Source of the DNA: Borrelia parkeri
GTDB lineage: Bacteria > Spirochaetota > Spirochaetia > Borreliales > Borreliaceae
Length of the DNA stretch: 64,000 nt
Assembly (NCBI RefSeq): GCF_023035815.1
Contig: NZ_CP073164.1
Location: 92,948 to 156,947 of the forward strand
Direction of reading: 5' to 3'
Shown: positions 28,397 to 37,714 of the stretch, piece by piece
Position numbering within the stretch: position 1 is the stretch's first letter
Layout of the letters: every line of letters begins with the position of its first letter
Translations under genes and position numbers: made by a program
Notes under the pieces: model-generated
Databases searched by the model: none
What the model saw: only the letters and a program-made list of their open reading frames with translations
Told to the model about the DNA's origin: nothing

Positions 28397-28426
28397 AAGC
28401 CTTAAACGTGTATATTTAAGGCTTTT
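28397..28426 (+). terminator. Array terminator hairpin (decayed)
   Basis: AAGCCTTAAACGT / GT / ATATTTAAGGCTTTT; one mismatch near the loop. GT-loop form. Confidence 0.75.
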
Positions 28427-28580
28427 AATTTGTATATATTAGGTAAAATATGTATAAATAATATAAATATATTTAAATAAACAAAATATTTGCAGATCAC
28501 AGGTATATACTGTTATTATATTTGTATAATATATTCATTATAATAATATAATAAGTTTAATTTGAAAAAGGAGATATTGA

Positions 28581-29987
28581 ATGGTAAAAATAAAGTGTTT
28601 CGGTTTATTACTAGTATTAATATTGTTATTATTGCTAGTTATAAGTTGTGATTCAGGAAACAGAGCAGGAGCAGGTCTTGGTGCAGGAGGAGGGACAGAA
28701 TTAAAAGATGAAAATGAAGATGAAGATGAAGATGAGCTAGCATATTTGGAGGAGGAGGTTACTGATCCAAGACTTTTGGCATTGTTAGATAATTTTGGAG
28801 TATCTAAAGCAGGAAAGAAGGCAATTGGTTATATACGAGGAAGATTCAGTGCTAGTGATGATGTTTATGATCGTTTAAATGCATTAGGAGCTGATGTTAC
28901 GATTGAAAAGATAATAAATCCTACTGTAAGCCTTTTGAAAGCTAGAGGTGAAGCTTTAAGAGTTATGAAAGGTACAACAAATGAAAGCATAAAATCCAGG
29001 TTGCAAGATATGTTGAATAGGTATGATACTTTAGTTGAAAGTGTATGGTATAACTTTTTTTATAATAAATTGATTGGAGAAGATGTTTTTGTAGAATTTG
29101 TTACTCGTTATGTACCTAAATTTAGTAAATTTAAAGAGATAGTTACAAATCCAAGTGTGATGGATGTATATGCCTGGCTTGATGCTGATGAGCAAGCTAC
29201 AGTTAATGAGATAGAGAATATAGTAATTAGTGGTACTTATGACAAAGATAGGTTTAATAATATGTTAAATAGCTTAGGTGATGTTAAGATTATTGAAATT
29301 ATAAAGGCTTATCGAGGTATTAAAATTAAGCAAGGAGAAGTTCAGAATTCTATAAATACTGTTCCTGATGATGCAGAAAAGCAAGGGTTGCAAGTTAGAT
29401 TTAATACGCTTCAAGGTGAGTATGATTCTCATATAAGAGATGCTTTTAATAAAGCTTCAGGTGAATTGTATTCTCAGATTATAGATGGTAATAATAGATA
29501 TCATGATGACTTTATTGGTATTCAAAACAATTTGAGAGCTGCCGCAGCTGCCAAAGCTGCCAAAGAAGCTGCCATAGCTGCCGAAGCTGCCAGAGCTGCC
29601 ATAGCTGCCGAAGAAGCTGCCATAACTGCCGCAGCTGCCGCAGATGCTGCCGAAAAAGCCGCAGCTGCCAAAGCTGCCAAAGCTGCCAAAGAAGTTGCCA
29701 GCGCTGCCGCAGATTTTCTCATGGCTATCGGAACTGCCAAATATGTTACCATGCCTGCCGTAGTTGCCAAAAAAGCCAAAGCTGTCGAAGAAGCCGAAGC
29801 TGCCAAAAAAGCTGCCAAAGCTGCCGAAGCTGCCAGAGTTGCCGCAGCTGCCGAAGTTGTCAGAGCTGCCGCAGCTGCCAGAGCTGCCAAAGCTGCCGAA
29901 GAAGCTGCCAGAGCTGCCATAGCTGCCGCAGAAGCCAGAGCTGCCAGATCTGACAAAGCACGTGGTGCGGCAGGTAGTGGTAGTTAA
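28581..29987 (+). CDS. BTA121-type lipoprotein with Ala-rich C-terminal extension, 468 aa
   Basis: Cys23 in VISC; linker of alternating acids (DENEDEDEDE). Two repeats at about 55-190 and 195-320, nearly identical to those of the next gene. Residues about 322-460 are an Ala-rich helical extension written almost entirely with the codon pair GCT-GCC plus AAA/GAA/AGA. A short non-repetitive island (DFLMAIGTAKYVTMPAVV) interrupts it near residue 390. Ends RGAAGSGS. The extension could be a helical rod or coiled coil. Terminator 30038-30067. Confidence 0.86.
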   Translation: MVKIKCFGLLLVLILLLLLVISCDSGNRAGAGLGAGGGTELKDENEDEDEDELAYLEEEVTDPRLLALLDNFGVSKAGKKAIGYIRGRFSASDDVYDRLNALGADVTIEKIINPTVSLLKARGEALRVMKGTTNESIKSRLQDMLNRYDTLVESVWYNFFYNKLIGEDVFVEFVTRYVPKFSKFKEIVTNPSVMDVYAWLDADEQATVNEIENIVISGTYDKDRFNNMLNSLGDVKIIEIIKAYRGIKIKQGEVQNSINTVPDDAEKQGLQVRFNTLQGEYDSHIRDAFNKASGELYSQIIDGNNRYHDDFIGIQNNLRAAAAAKAAKEAAIAAEAARAAIAAEEAAITAAAAADAAEKAAAAKAAKAAKEVASAAADFLMAIGTAKYVTMPAVVAKKAKAVEEAEAAKKAAKAAEAARVAAAAEVVRAAAAARAAKAAEEAARAAIAAAEARAARSDKARGAAGSGS

Positions 29988-30037
29988 TCCTTAAATTATT
30001 TTAAATTAATATTAAATATAGTAGGTAAAGAAAGTTT

Positions 30038-30067
30038 AAGCCTTAAATGTACATGTTTAAGGCTTTT
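30038..30067 (+). terminator. Array terminator hairpin
   Basis: AAGCCTTAAATGT / AC / ATGTTTAAGGCTTTT. The T here and the A opposite it replace the usual C/G, so pairing is kept by a compensatory change. AC-loop form. Confidence 0.8.
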
Positions 30068-30210
30068 AATTTGCATATATTAGGTAAATAATATAAATAT
30101 ATTTAAATAAACAAAATATTTGCAAATCACAGGTATATACTGTTATTATATTTGTATAATATATTCATTATAATAATATAATAAGTTTAATTTGAAAAAG
30201 GAGAGATTTA

Positions 30211-32040
30211 ATGGTAAAAATAAAGTGTTTCGGTTTATTACTAGTATTAATATTGTTATTATTGCTATTTATAAGTTGTGATTCAGGAAACAGAGCAGGA
30301 GCAGGTCTTGGTGCAGGAGCAGGATCAGGAACAAATACAAGAACAGAATCAAATACAGAAACAGAAGTAGGAGACGAAGAGGAGCTAGCATATTTGGAGG
30401 AGGAGGTTACTGATCCAAGACTTTTGGCATTGTTAGATAATTTTGGAGTATCTAAAGCAGGAAAGAAGGCAATTGGTTATATACGAGGAAGATTCAGTGC
30501 TAGTGATGATGTTTATGATCGTTTAAATGCATTAGGAGCTGATGTTACGATTGAAAAGATAATAAATCCTACTGTAAGCCTTTTGAAATCTAGAGGTGAA
30601 GCTTTAAAAGTTAAGGAAGATCCAACAAATGAAAGCATAAAATCCAGGTTGCAAGATATGTTAAATAGGTATGATACTTTAGTTGAAAGTATATGGTATG
30701 ACTTCTTTTATAATAGATTATTTGGAGAAGATGTTTTTGTAGAATCTGTTACTCGTTATGTACCTAAATTTAGTAAATTTAAAGAGATAGTTACAAATCC
30801 AAGTGTGATGGATGTATATGCCTGGCTTGATGCTGATGAGCAAGCTACAGTTAATGAGATAGGGAATATAGTAATTAGTGGTACTTATGACAAAGCTAGG
30901 TTTAATAATATGTTAAATAGCTTAGGTGATGTTAAGATTATTGAAATTATAAAGGCTTATCGAGGTATTAAAATTAAGCAAGGAGAAGTTCAGAATTCTA
31001 TAAATACTGTTCCTGATGATGCAGAAAAGCAAGGGTTGCAAGTTAGATTTAATACGCTTCAAGGTGAGTATGATTCTCATATAAGAGATGCTTTTAATAA
31101 AGCTTCAGGTGAATTGTATTCTCAGATTATAGATGGTAATAATAGATATCATGATGATTTTATTGGTATTCAAGACGATGTGGAAGCTGACGAAGTTCTC
31201 AGAGCTATCGAAGCTGCCATAGCTGCCAAAGCTGCCGAAGCTGCCAGAGTTGCCGAAGAAGCCAGAGCTGCCGCAGCTGCCGAAGCTGCCAGAGTTGCCG
31301 AAGAAGCCAGAGCTGCCGCAGCTGCCGAAGCTGCCAGAGTTGCCGAAGAAGCCAGAGCTGCCGCAGCTGCCGAAGCTGCCAGAGTTGCCGAAGAAGCCAG
31401 AGCTGCCGCAGCTGCCGAAGCTGCCAGAGTTGCCGAAGAAGCCAGAGCTGCTGCAGCTGCCGAAGCTGCCAGAGTTGCCGAAGAAGCCAGAGCTGCCGCA
31501 GCTGCCGAAGATGCTGCCATAACTGCCGCAGAAGCCGCAGCTGCCGAAGCTGCCATAGCTGCCGAAGCTGCCAAAGCTGCCGCAGCTGCCGAAGAAGCTG
31601 CCAAAGCTGCCAGAATTGCCGCAGCTGCCAGAACTGTCGAAGCTACCGCAGCTGTCGAAGCTGCCATAGCTGCCGAAGCTGCCATAGCTTTCGAAGCTGC
31701 CATAGCTGCCGATGCTGCCGAAGAAGCTGCCGCAGCTGCCTCAGCTGCCAGAGCTGCCAAAGAAGCTGCCAGAGCTGACGAAGAATCCAGAGCTGCCGCA
31801 GCTGCCGAAGATGCTGCCATAACTGCCGCAGAAGCCGCAGCTGCCGAAGCTGCCAAAGCTGCCGAAGCTGCCAAAGAAGCCAAAGCTGCCGCAGAAGCTG
31901 CCGAAGCTGCCAGAGTTGCCGCAGCTGCCAGAACTGTCGAAGCTACCGCAGCTGCCGCAGCTGCCAAAGCTGCCGAAGAAGCCAAAGCTGCCGAAGCTGC
32001 CAAAGCAAGTGGTGCGGCAGGAGGTGTAGTTAATCCTTGA
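30211..32040 (+). CDS. BTA121-type lipoprotein with long Ala-rich tail, 609 aa
   Basis: Sister of the preceding gene: the same signal peptide apart from one residue near the lipobox (FISC in place of VISC), and almost the same two repeats, so a recent duplication. The linker differs (SGTNTRTESNTETEVGDEE). The Ala-rich tail is expanded to about 280 residues (325-600) and contains six perfect or near-perfect copies of EAARVAEEARAAAAA (31237-31506), followed by irregular EAA/KAA words and a repeated AEDAAITAAEAAAAEAA block. Ends SGAAGGVVNP, a tail shared with later genes. Terminator 32093-32122. Confidence 0.87.
   Translation: MVKIKCFGLLLVLILLLLLFISCDSGNRAGAGLGAGAGSGTNTRTESNTETEVGDEEELAYLEEEVTDPRLLALLDNFGVSKAGKKAIGYIRGRFSASDDVYDRLNALGADVTIEKIINPTVSLLKSRGEALKVKEDPTNESIKSRLQDMLNRYDTLVESIWYDFFYNRLFGEDVFVESVTRYVPKFSKFKEIVTNPSVMDVYAWLDADEQATVNEIGNIVISGTYDKARFNNMLNSLGDVKIIEIIKAYRGIKIKQGEVQNSINTVPDDAEKQGLQVRFNTLQGEYDSHIRDAFNKASGELYSQIIDGNNRYHDDFIGIQDDVEADEVLRAIEAAIAAKAAEAARVAEEARAAAAAEAARVAEEARAAAAAEAARVAEEARAAAAAEAARVAEEARAAAAAEAARVAEEARAAAAAEAARVAEEARAAAAAEDAAITAAEAAAAEAAIAAEAAKAAAAAEEAAKAARIAAAARTVEATAAVEAAIAAEAAIAFEAAIAADAAEEAAAAASAARAAKEAARADEESRAAAAAEDAAITAAEAAAAEAAKAAEAAKEAKAAAEAAEAARVAAAARTVEATAAAAAAKAAEEAKAAEAAKASGAAGGVVNP
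31237..31506 (+). repeat. Six tandem 45-bp units coding a 15-aa Ala-rich repeat
   Basis: Each unit codes EAARVAEEARAAAAA. Copies are almost identical at DNA level (one GCC to GCT change in the fifth), showing recent in-frame expansion. Confidence 0.92.
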
Positions 32041-32092
32041 ATTAGTTTAAATTAAGATTATTGAGATTAAAGATAGTAAGTAAAGAAAGTTT

Positions 32093-32122
32093 AAGCCTTA
32101 AACGTACACGTTTAAGGCTTTT
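32093..32122 (+). terminator. Array terminator hairpin
   Basis: Perfect 13-bp arms, AC loop, T tail. Confidence 0.85.
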
Positions 32123-32255
32123 AATTTGTATGTATAGATAAATATATTTAAATAAATAAGATAATTGCAGATCACAGGTATATACTGTTATTATATTTGT
32201 ATATTATATTTATTATAATAATATAATTTATTTAATTTGAAAAAGGAGATATTGA

Positions 32256-33260
32256 ATGTTAAATATTAGACATATCAGTTTATTACTAATATTAATATTT
32301 CTATTATTGCTAGTTATAAGTTGTGGTTCAGGAAACAGAGCAGGAGCAGGAACAAATACAGGAACAGAAGAAGGAACAGGATTAAGAACAGATGTAGAAG
32401 TAAAAGCTGAAGAGGAGCTAGCATATTTGGAGGAAAAGGTTACTGATCCAAGACTTTTGGCATTGTTAGATAATTTTGGAGTATCTGAAGCAGGAAGGAA
32501 GGCAATTGGTTATATACGAGAAAACCTCACTGGTGATGATGTTGATAATTTTTTTTATAATCGCTTAAATGAATTAGGAGCTGATGTTACGATTAAAAAG
32601 ATAATAAAGCCTACTGTGAGCCTTTTGAGGGCTAGAGGTGAAGCTTTGAGAGTTATTGAAGGTACAACAGATGCAGGTGTAAAAACCAGATTGCGACTTG
32701 TGTTTAATAGGTATGATGATTTAGTTAATATAAGAGAAAAATTTAATAACTTATTGCTTGAAAGAGATATCTTTGAAAAGACTGTTACTCGTTATGCACC
32801 TAGATTTAGAAAGTTTAAAGAAATGGTTAAAAATCCAAGTGTGATGGATGTATATGCCTGGCTTGATGCTGTTGAGCGTACCACAATTAATGAGATAGGG
32901 AAGATAGTAATTAATGCTACTTATGACAAAGTTAGGTTTAATAATATGTTAGATAATTTAGGTGATGGTTATATTGTTAGAATTATAGAGATTTATCGAG
33001 ATATTAAAATTAAGCAGAAGGAAGCTTTTAATGCTATAACTACTGTTTCTGATGATGCAGTAAAGCAAGATTTGAAAGATAGATTGAAGAGGCTTAAAGA
33101 TGAGTATGATTCTCATATAAGAGATGCTTTTAATCAAGCTGTAGGTGAATTGGCTCGTCAAATTCTGATTAATCGTGATGTATATCTTGGTAGATTTAAT
33201 AGTATAAAAGTAACCGCTCAAGCTGCCAAAGCAAGTGGTGCGGCAGGTGGTAGTAGTTAA
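32256..33260 (+). CDS. BTA121-type surface lipoprotein, two repeats, 334 aa
   Basis: Cys23 in VISC; linker NTGTEEGTGLRTDVEVKAEEE. Repeats at about 55-190 and 195-315. Its first repeat has the short form ENLTGDDVDNFFYNRLNELG and lacks the Cys found in the genes that follow. Tail SGAAGGSS. Terminator 33320-33349. Confidence 0.86.
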   Translation: MLNIRHISLLLILIFLLLLVISCGSGNRAGAGTNTGTEEGTGLRTDVEVKAEEELAYLEEKVTDPRLLALLDNFGVSEAGRKAIGYIRENLTGDDVDNFFYNRLNELGADVTIKKIIKPTVSLLRARGEALRVIEGTTDAGVKTRLRLVFNRYDDLVNIREKFNNLLLERDIFEKTVTRYAPRFRKFKEMVKNPSVMDVYAWLDAVERTTINEIGKIVINATYDKVRFNNMLDNLGDGYIVRIIEIYRDIKIKQKEAFNAITTVSDDAVKQDLKDRLKRLKDEYDSHIRDAFNQAVGELARQILINRDVYLGRFNSIKVTAQAAKASGAAGGSS

Positions 33261-33319
33261 TTCTTGAATTAGTTTAAATTAAGATTATTGAGATTAAAAA
33301 TAGTAGGTAAATAAAGTTT

Positions 33320-33349
33320 AAGCCTTAAACGTGTACGTTTAAGGCTTTT
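33320..33349 (+). terminator. Array terminator hairpin
   Basis: Perfect 13-bp arms, GT loop, T tail. Confidence 0.85.
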
Positions 33350-33445
33350 ATTTTGTATATATAGATAAATATATATAAAATATTAAACAAATAAACACAA
33401 TGTTTGCAGATTAAGGTGGATATATAGATATATAGCATTATATTA

Positions 33446-33532
33446 TTATAATAATGGTATTATTATAAATTTGTATAATAATATATATAAAATATATTCA
33501 AATTTAATTTGAAAAAGGAGATATTGAATGGT
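33446..33532 (+). promoter_or_regulatory. Leader of a central-block gene (representative)
   Basis: Contains an AT-rich inverted repeat near 33449-33471 (TTATAATAAT, GGT, then its complement), a TATAAT box in TTGTATAATAATATAT, and the 17-bp palindrome TTCAAATTTAATTTGAA at 33497-33513 directly before AAAAGGAG. The same palindrome occurs at 34807, 36241, 37684, 38992, 40300, 41491 and 42729, always at the same distance from the ribosome site. Confidence 0.6.
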
Positions 33533-34595
33533 AAAGATTAGACCTATTAGTGTATTACTAGTATTAATATTGCTGTTATTGCTAGTTATAAGTTGTGGTT
33601 CAGGAAGCAAAGCAGGAGCAAATACAAGAGCAGGAGTAAAGCCAGTATCAGGAGCAGGGACAAATACAAGAACAGAACCAAATACAGATGCAGAAGTAGG
33701 AGACGAAGAGGCGCTAGCATATTTGGAGGATATTAGTGATTCAAAGCTTAAAGCATTGTTAGATAATTTTGGAGTATCTGAAGCAGGAAGGAAGGCAATT
33801 AGTTATATACAAGGAATCCTCAGTCTTGATTATAAGAATGGATTTGATGATGATTTTTATAATTGCTTAAATAAATTAGGAGCTGATTTTTTGATTAAAA
33901 AGATAATAAAACCTACTGTGAGTCTTTTGAGGGCTAGAGGTAAAGCTTTGGAAGTTATTGAAGGTACAACAGATGAAGGCGTAAAAACCAGATTGCAAGA
34001 TATGTTAAGTAGTTGTGATATTGTAGTTTCTGTAGCATGGAATCCCGATCGTGCTAACTTAATCTTTCGAGAAGAGCTGTTTGCAGAGATTATTACTCGT
34101 TATGCACCTAAATTTAGGAAATTTAAAGAGATGGTTAAAAATCCACGTGTGAAGGATGTATATGTATGGTTTAATGCTGTTGAGCGTGTCATGATTGATG
34201 AGATAGAGAAGATAGTAGTTAGTGCTACTTATGACAAGGATAAGTTTAATAGTATGTTAAATAGTTTAGGTTATTATCGTGTTGATCGTATTTTATATTA
34301 TTATCGAGAGGTTAAAATTAAGCAGAAGGAAGCTTTGAATGCTATAGCTACTGTTTCTGATGATGCAGAAAAGCAAGCTTTTCAAGCTACATTTAATACG
34401 CTTAAAGATGAGTATAATTCTGATATAAGAGATACTTTTAATCAATCTTCAGATAAAATTTATGCTTATTTTATAAAAATTGTTAAATATTTTAATGAAT
34501 TTTCTTATCTTAAAGACGACGCCAAAAAAGCTGTCGAAAGAGCCGCTGCAGCTGCCAAAGCAAGTGGTGCGGCAGGAGGTGTAGTTAATCCTTGA
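33528..34595 (+). CDS. BTA121-type surface lipoprotein, two repeats, 355 aa
   Basis: Cys23 in VISC; linker GANTRAGVKPVSGAGTNTRT then GDEEALAYLED. First of a subgroup (33528, 34838, 37715, 39023, 40331, 41522) whose first repeat holds F-Y-N-C-L-N (the gene at 41522 reads the same). Five of the six have a second Cys in SCD or NCD; at 41522 this is NFD. Tail AAAAKASGAAGGVVNP. Preceded by the 17-bp palindrome. Terminator 34648-34677. Confidence 0.86.
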   Translation: MVKIRPISVLLVLILLLLLVISCGSGSKAGANTRAGVKPVSGAGTNTRTEPNTDAEVGDEEALAYLEDISDSKLKALLDNFGVSEAGRKAISYIQGILSLDYKNGFDDDFYNCLNKLGADFLIKKIIKPTVSLLRARGKALEVIEGTTDEGVKTRLQDMLSSCDIVVSVAWNPDRANLIFREELFAEIITRYAPKFRKFKEMVKNPRVKDVYVWFNAVERVMIDEIEKIVVSATYDKDKFNSMLNSLGYYRVDRILYYYREVKIKQKEALNAIATVSDDAEKQAFQATFNTLKDEYNSDIRDTFNQSSDKIYAYFIKIVKYFNEFSYLKDDAKKAVERAAAAAKASGAAGGVVNP

Positions 34596-34647
34596 ATTAG
34601 TTTAAATTAAGATTATTGAGATTAAAGATAGTAAGTAAAGAAAGTTT

Positions 34648-34677
34648 AAGCCTTAAACGTACACGTTTAAGGCTTTT
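34648..34677 (+). terminator. Array terminator hairpin
   Basis: Perfect 13-bp arms, AC loop, T tail. Confidence 0.85.
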
Positions 34678-34837
34678 ATTTTGTATATATAGATAAATAT
34701 AATGTTTGCAGATTAAGGTGGATATATAGATATATAGATATATAGCATTATAATATTATAATAATGGTATTATTATAAATTTGTATAATAATATATATAA
34801 AATATATTCAAATTTAATTTGAAAAAGGAGAGATTTA

Positions 34838-36004
34838 ATGGTAAAAATAAAGTGTTTCAGTGTATTACTAGTATTAATATTGCTGTTATTGCTAGTTATA
34901 AGTTGTGATTCAGGAAGCAAAGCAGGAGCAGGACTAGGAGCAGGAACAAATACAAGAACAGTAGTAAAGCCAGTAACAGGACTAGGTTCAGTAACAGGAT
35001 CAGGAGTAAAGCCAGGAACAGATAAAGAACTAGATGCAGTAACAGTAATAGATGAAAGAACAGAGCCAAAAACAGAAGAAGAAACAGAACCAAATACAGA
35101 TGTAGAAGTAGGAGATGAAGAGGAGCTAACATATTTGGAGGACAAGGTTACTGATCCAAAGCTTAAAGCATTGTTAGATAATTTTGGAGTATCTGAAGCA
35201 GGAAGGAAGGCAATTAGTTATATACAAGGAATCCTCAGAGTTTCTTATAAAAGTGAATTTGATGATAAGTTTTATAATTGCTTAAATCAATTAGGAGCTG
35301 ATGTTGTGATTGAAAAGATAATCAAGCCTACTGTGAGCCTTTTGAGGTCTAGAGGTAAAGCTTTGGAAGTTATTAAAGGTATAACAGATGCAGGCGTAAA
35401 AAACAGAATGCAAAATATGTTAAGTAATTGTGATATTGCAGTTCCTTTTGCATGGCATCCCAGTCCTGATCACTTAACCTTTCTAGAAAATGATTTTGCA
35501 GAGATTATTACTCGTTATACACCTAAATTTAGAAATTTTAAAGATATGGTTAAAAATCCACGTGTAAAGGATGTATATGCCTGGCTTGATGCTGATGAGC
35601 AAGCTAAAATTGATGAGATAGGGAATATAGTAATTAGTGTTACTTATGACAAGGATAGGTTTAATAATGTGTTAAATAGCTTAGGTGATTATCGTGTTGC
35701 TCGTATTTTATATTATTATCGAGAGGTTAAAAAAATGCAGAAGGAAGCTTTGAAAGCTATAGACGGTGTTTCTGATGTTGCAGAAAAGCAAGTGTTTCAA
35801 GCTAGATTTAATGCACTTAAAGGTAAGTATAATTCTTATATAAGATCTGCTTTTAATAAATCTTTATTTGCATTGTGTCTTCAGCTTTTCTCTTCTTTTG
35901 AATATTCTAATAGATTTTCTAAGATTAAAGACGACGCCAAAAAAGCTGTCGAAAGAGCCGCTGCAGCTGCCAAAGCAAGTGGTGCGGCAGGTGGTGTTAG
36001 TTAA
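34838..36004 (+). CDS. BTA121-type surface lipoprotein, long linker, 388 aa
   Basis: Same signal peptide type (Cys23). The linker is stretched to about 75 residues with GSGVKPGTDKELDAVTVIDE and EEETEPNTDVEVGDEEE. Two repeats follow (about 105-245 and 250-370). Part of the linker is shared with the gene at 36272, where the DKEL unit is repeated three times. Tail SGAAGGVS. Terminator 36064-36093. Confidence 0.86.
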   Translation: MVKIKCFSVLLVLILLLLLVISCDSGSKAGAGLGAGTNTRTVVKPVTGLGSVTGSGVKPGTDKELDAVTVIDERTEPKTEEETEPNTDVEVGDEEELTYLEDKVTDPKLKALLDNFGVSEAGRKAISYIQGILRVSYKSEFDDKFYNCLNQLGADVVIEKIIKPTVSLLRSRGKALEVIKGITDAGVKNRMQNMLSNCDIAVPFAWHPSPDHLTFLENDFAEIITRYTPKFRNFKDMVKNPRVKDVYAWLDADEQAKIDEIGNIVISVTYDKDRFNNVLNSLGDYRVARILYYYREVKKMQKEALKAIDGVSDVAEKQVFQARFNALKGKYNSYIRSAFNKSLFALCLQLFSSFEYSNRFSKIKDDAKKAVERAAAAAKASGAAGGVS

Positions 36005-36063
36005 TCTTTGAATTAGTTTAAATTAAGATTATTGAGATTAAAGATAGTAGGTAAAGAAAGTTT

Positions 36064-36093
36064 AAGCCTTAAACGTGTACGTTTAAGGCTTTT
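36064..36093 (+). terminator. Array terminator hairpin
   Basis: Perfect 13-bp arms, GT loop, T tail. Confidence 0.85.
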
Positions 36094-36271
36094 ATTTTGT
36101 ATATATAGATAAATATATATAAAATATTAAACAAATAAACACAATGTTTGCAGATTAAGGTGGATATATAGATATATAGCATTATATTATTATAATAATG
36201 GTATTATTATAAATTTGTATAATAATATATATAAAATATATTCAAATTTAATTTGAAAAAGGAGAGATTTA

Positions 36272-37474
36272 ATGGTAAAGATTAGACATATCAGTGTATT
36301 ACTAATATTAATATTGCTGTTATTGCTAGTTATAAGTTGTGGTTCAGGAAGCAAAGCAGGAGCAAATACAAGAGCAGGAGTAAAGCCAGTATCAGGAGCA
36401 GGGACAAATACAAGAACAGGAGTAAATCCAAGAACAGATAAAGAACTAGGTGCAGTAACAGGATCAGGAGTAAATCCAAGAACAGATAAAGAACTAGGTG
36501 CAGTAATAGGATCAGGAGTAAAGCCAGGAACAGATAAAGAACTAGATGCAGTAACAGTAATAGATGAAAGAACAGCGCCAAAAACAGAAGAAGAAACAGA
36601 ACCAAATACAGATGCAGAAGTAGGAGACGAAGAGGCTCTAGCATATGTGAACAATATTAGTGATCCAAGACTTCAAGCATTGTTAGATAATTTTGGAGTA
36701 TCTGGAATAGGAAGGAATGCAATTATTTATATGCAAAGAATCTTAACTGTTGATGATATTTATGATCGTTTAAATGAATTAGGAGCTGATGTTACGATTG
36801 AAAAGATAATAAAACCTACTGTGAGCTTTTTGAGGACTAGAGGTAAAGCTTTGAGAGTTATTGAAGGTACAACAGATGAAGGCGTAAAAACCAGATTGCA
36901 AGATATGTTTGAAAAGTATGATATTTTATCTTTATCTTACTTGTGGGAGGTTTTTAATAGATCGATCAAAGAAAATGATTTTGTAGAGTTTATTGCTCGT
37001 TGTGATTCTAGGTTTAGAAAGTTGAAAGAGATGGTTAACAGTCCACGTGTGAAGGATGTATATGCCTGGCTTGATGCTGATGATCGTGTCACAATTGATG
37101 AGATAGGGAATATAGTAATTAGTGGTACTTATGACAAAGATAGGTTTAATAATATGTTAAATCTTTTAGAAGATTCTCTTGTTATTAAAATTGTAGTGCT
37201 TTGTCAATCTATTAAAAAAAGGCAAGAGGAAGCTTTGAAAGCTATAGACGGTGTTTTTGATGATGCAGTAAAGCAAAAATTGAAAGCTAGATTTAATACG
37301 CTTAAAGATGAGTGTAATTCTTATATAAGAGATACTTTTAATCAAGGTCGATATGGCTTGTATTTGCAGATTATGACTGATGGTGATAAATATCGTAATG
37401 ACTTTAATGCTATTGAAAAAGCCGCTGCGGCTGCCAAAGCAAGTGGTGCGTCAGGTGGTGTAGTTAATCCTTGA
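36272..37474 (+). CDS. Mosaic BTA121-type lipoprotein, 400 aa
   Basis: Signal peptide and first linker half match the gene at 33528 (GANTRAGVKPVSGAGTNTRT). The later linker matches 34838, with the 48-bp unit coding GSGVNPRTDKELGAVT present three times. From about residue 195 the body matches the gene at 27325 (LWEVFNRSIKENDFVEF; FNQGRYGLYLQIMTDG). The end is the AKASGASGGVVNP tail of its neighbours. This reads as at least three recombined segments. Terminator 37527-37556. Confidence 0.86.
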   Translation: MVKIRHISVLLILILLLLLVISCGSGSKAGANTRAGVKPVSGAGTNTRTGVNPRTDKELGAVTGSGVNPRTDKELGAVIGSGVKPGTDKELDAVTVIDERTAPKTEEETEPNTDAEVGDEEALAYVNNISDPRLQALLDNFGVSGIGRNAIIYMQRILTVDDIYDRLNELGADVTIEKIIKPTVSFLRTRGKALRVIEGTTDEGVKTRLQDMFEKYDILSLSYLWEVFNRSIKENDFVEFIARCDSRFRKLKEMVNSPRVKDVYAWLDADDRVTIDEIGNIVISGTYDKDRFNNMLNLLEDSLVIKIVVLCQSIKKRQEEALKAIDGVFDDAVKQKLKARFNTLKDECNSYIRDTFNQGRYGLYLQIMTDGDKYRNDFNAIEKAAAAAKASGASGGVVNP

Positions 37475-37526
37475 ATTAGTTTAAATTAAGATTATTGAGA
37501 TTGAAAATAGTAAGTAAAGAAAGTTT

Positions 37527-37556
37527 AAGCCTTAAACGTACACGTTTAAGGCTTTT
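37527..37556 (+). terminator. Array terminator hairpin
   Basis: Perfect 13-bp arms, AC loop, T tail. Confidence 0.85.
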
Positions 37557-37714
37557 AATATGTATATATAGATAAACACAATGTTTGCAGATTAAAATGG
37601 ATATAATAATATATTAATATAATAATGATATAATACTATTATTGTATTATTATAAATTTGTATAATAATATATATAAAATATATTCAAATTTAATTTGAA
37701 AAAGGAGAGATTGA

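Noticed and set aside
31237..31506. Regular tandem repeat considered as a CRISPR array
   Set aside because: Units are contiguous, without spacers, in frame and coding; no cas genes.
31250..31522. Pro/Leu/Lys repeat frame on the plus strand
   Set aside because: It is the same 45-bp repeat read in another frame.
31170..32003. Long minus-strand open frame opposite the Ala-rich tail (277 codons), and a similar one at 29522-29956
   Set aside because: The repeated GCTGCC words keep all frames open and give another Ala-rich translation; no ribosome site or signal, so a shadow of the plus-strand genes.
34756..35145. Minus-strand frames over signal peptides and linkers of several array genes (also 36190-36654)
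   Set aside because: They recur only because the plus-strand genes are copies of each other; composition is that of antisense linker DNA.
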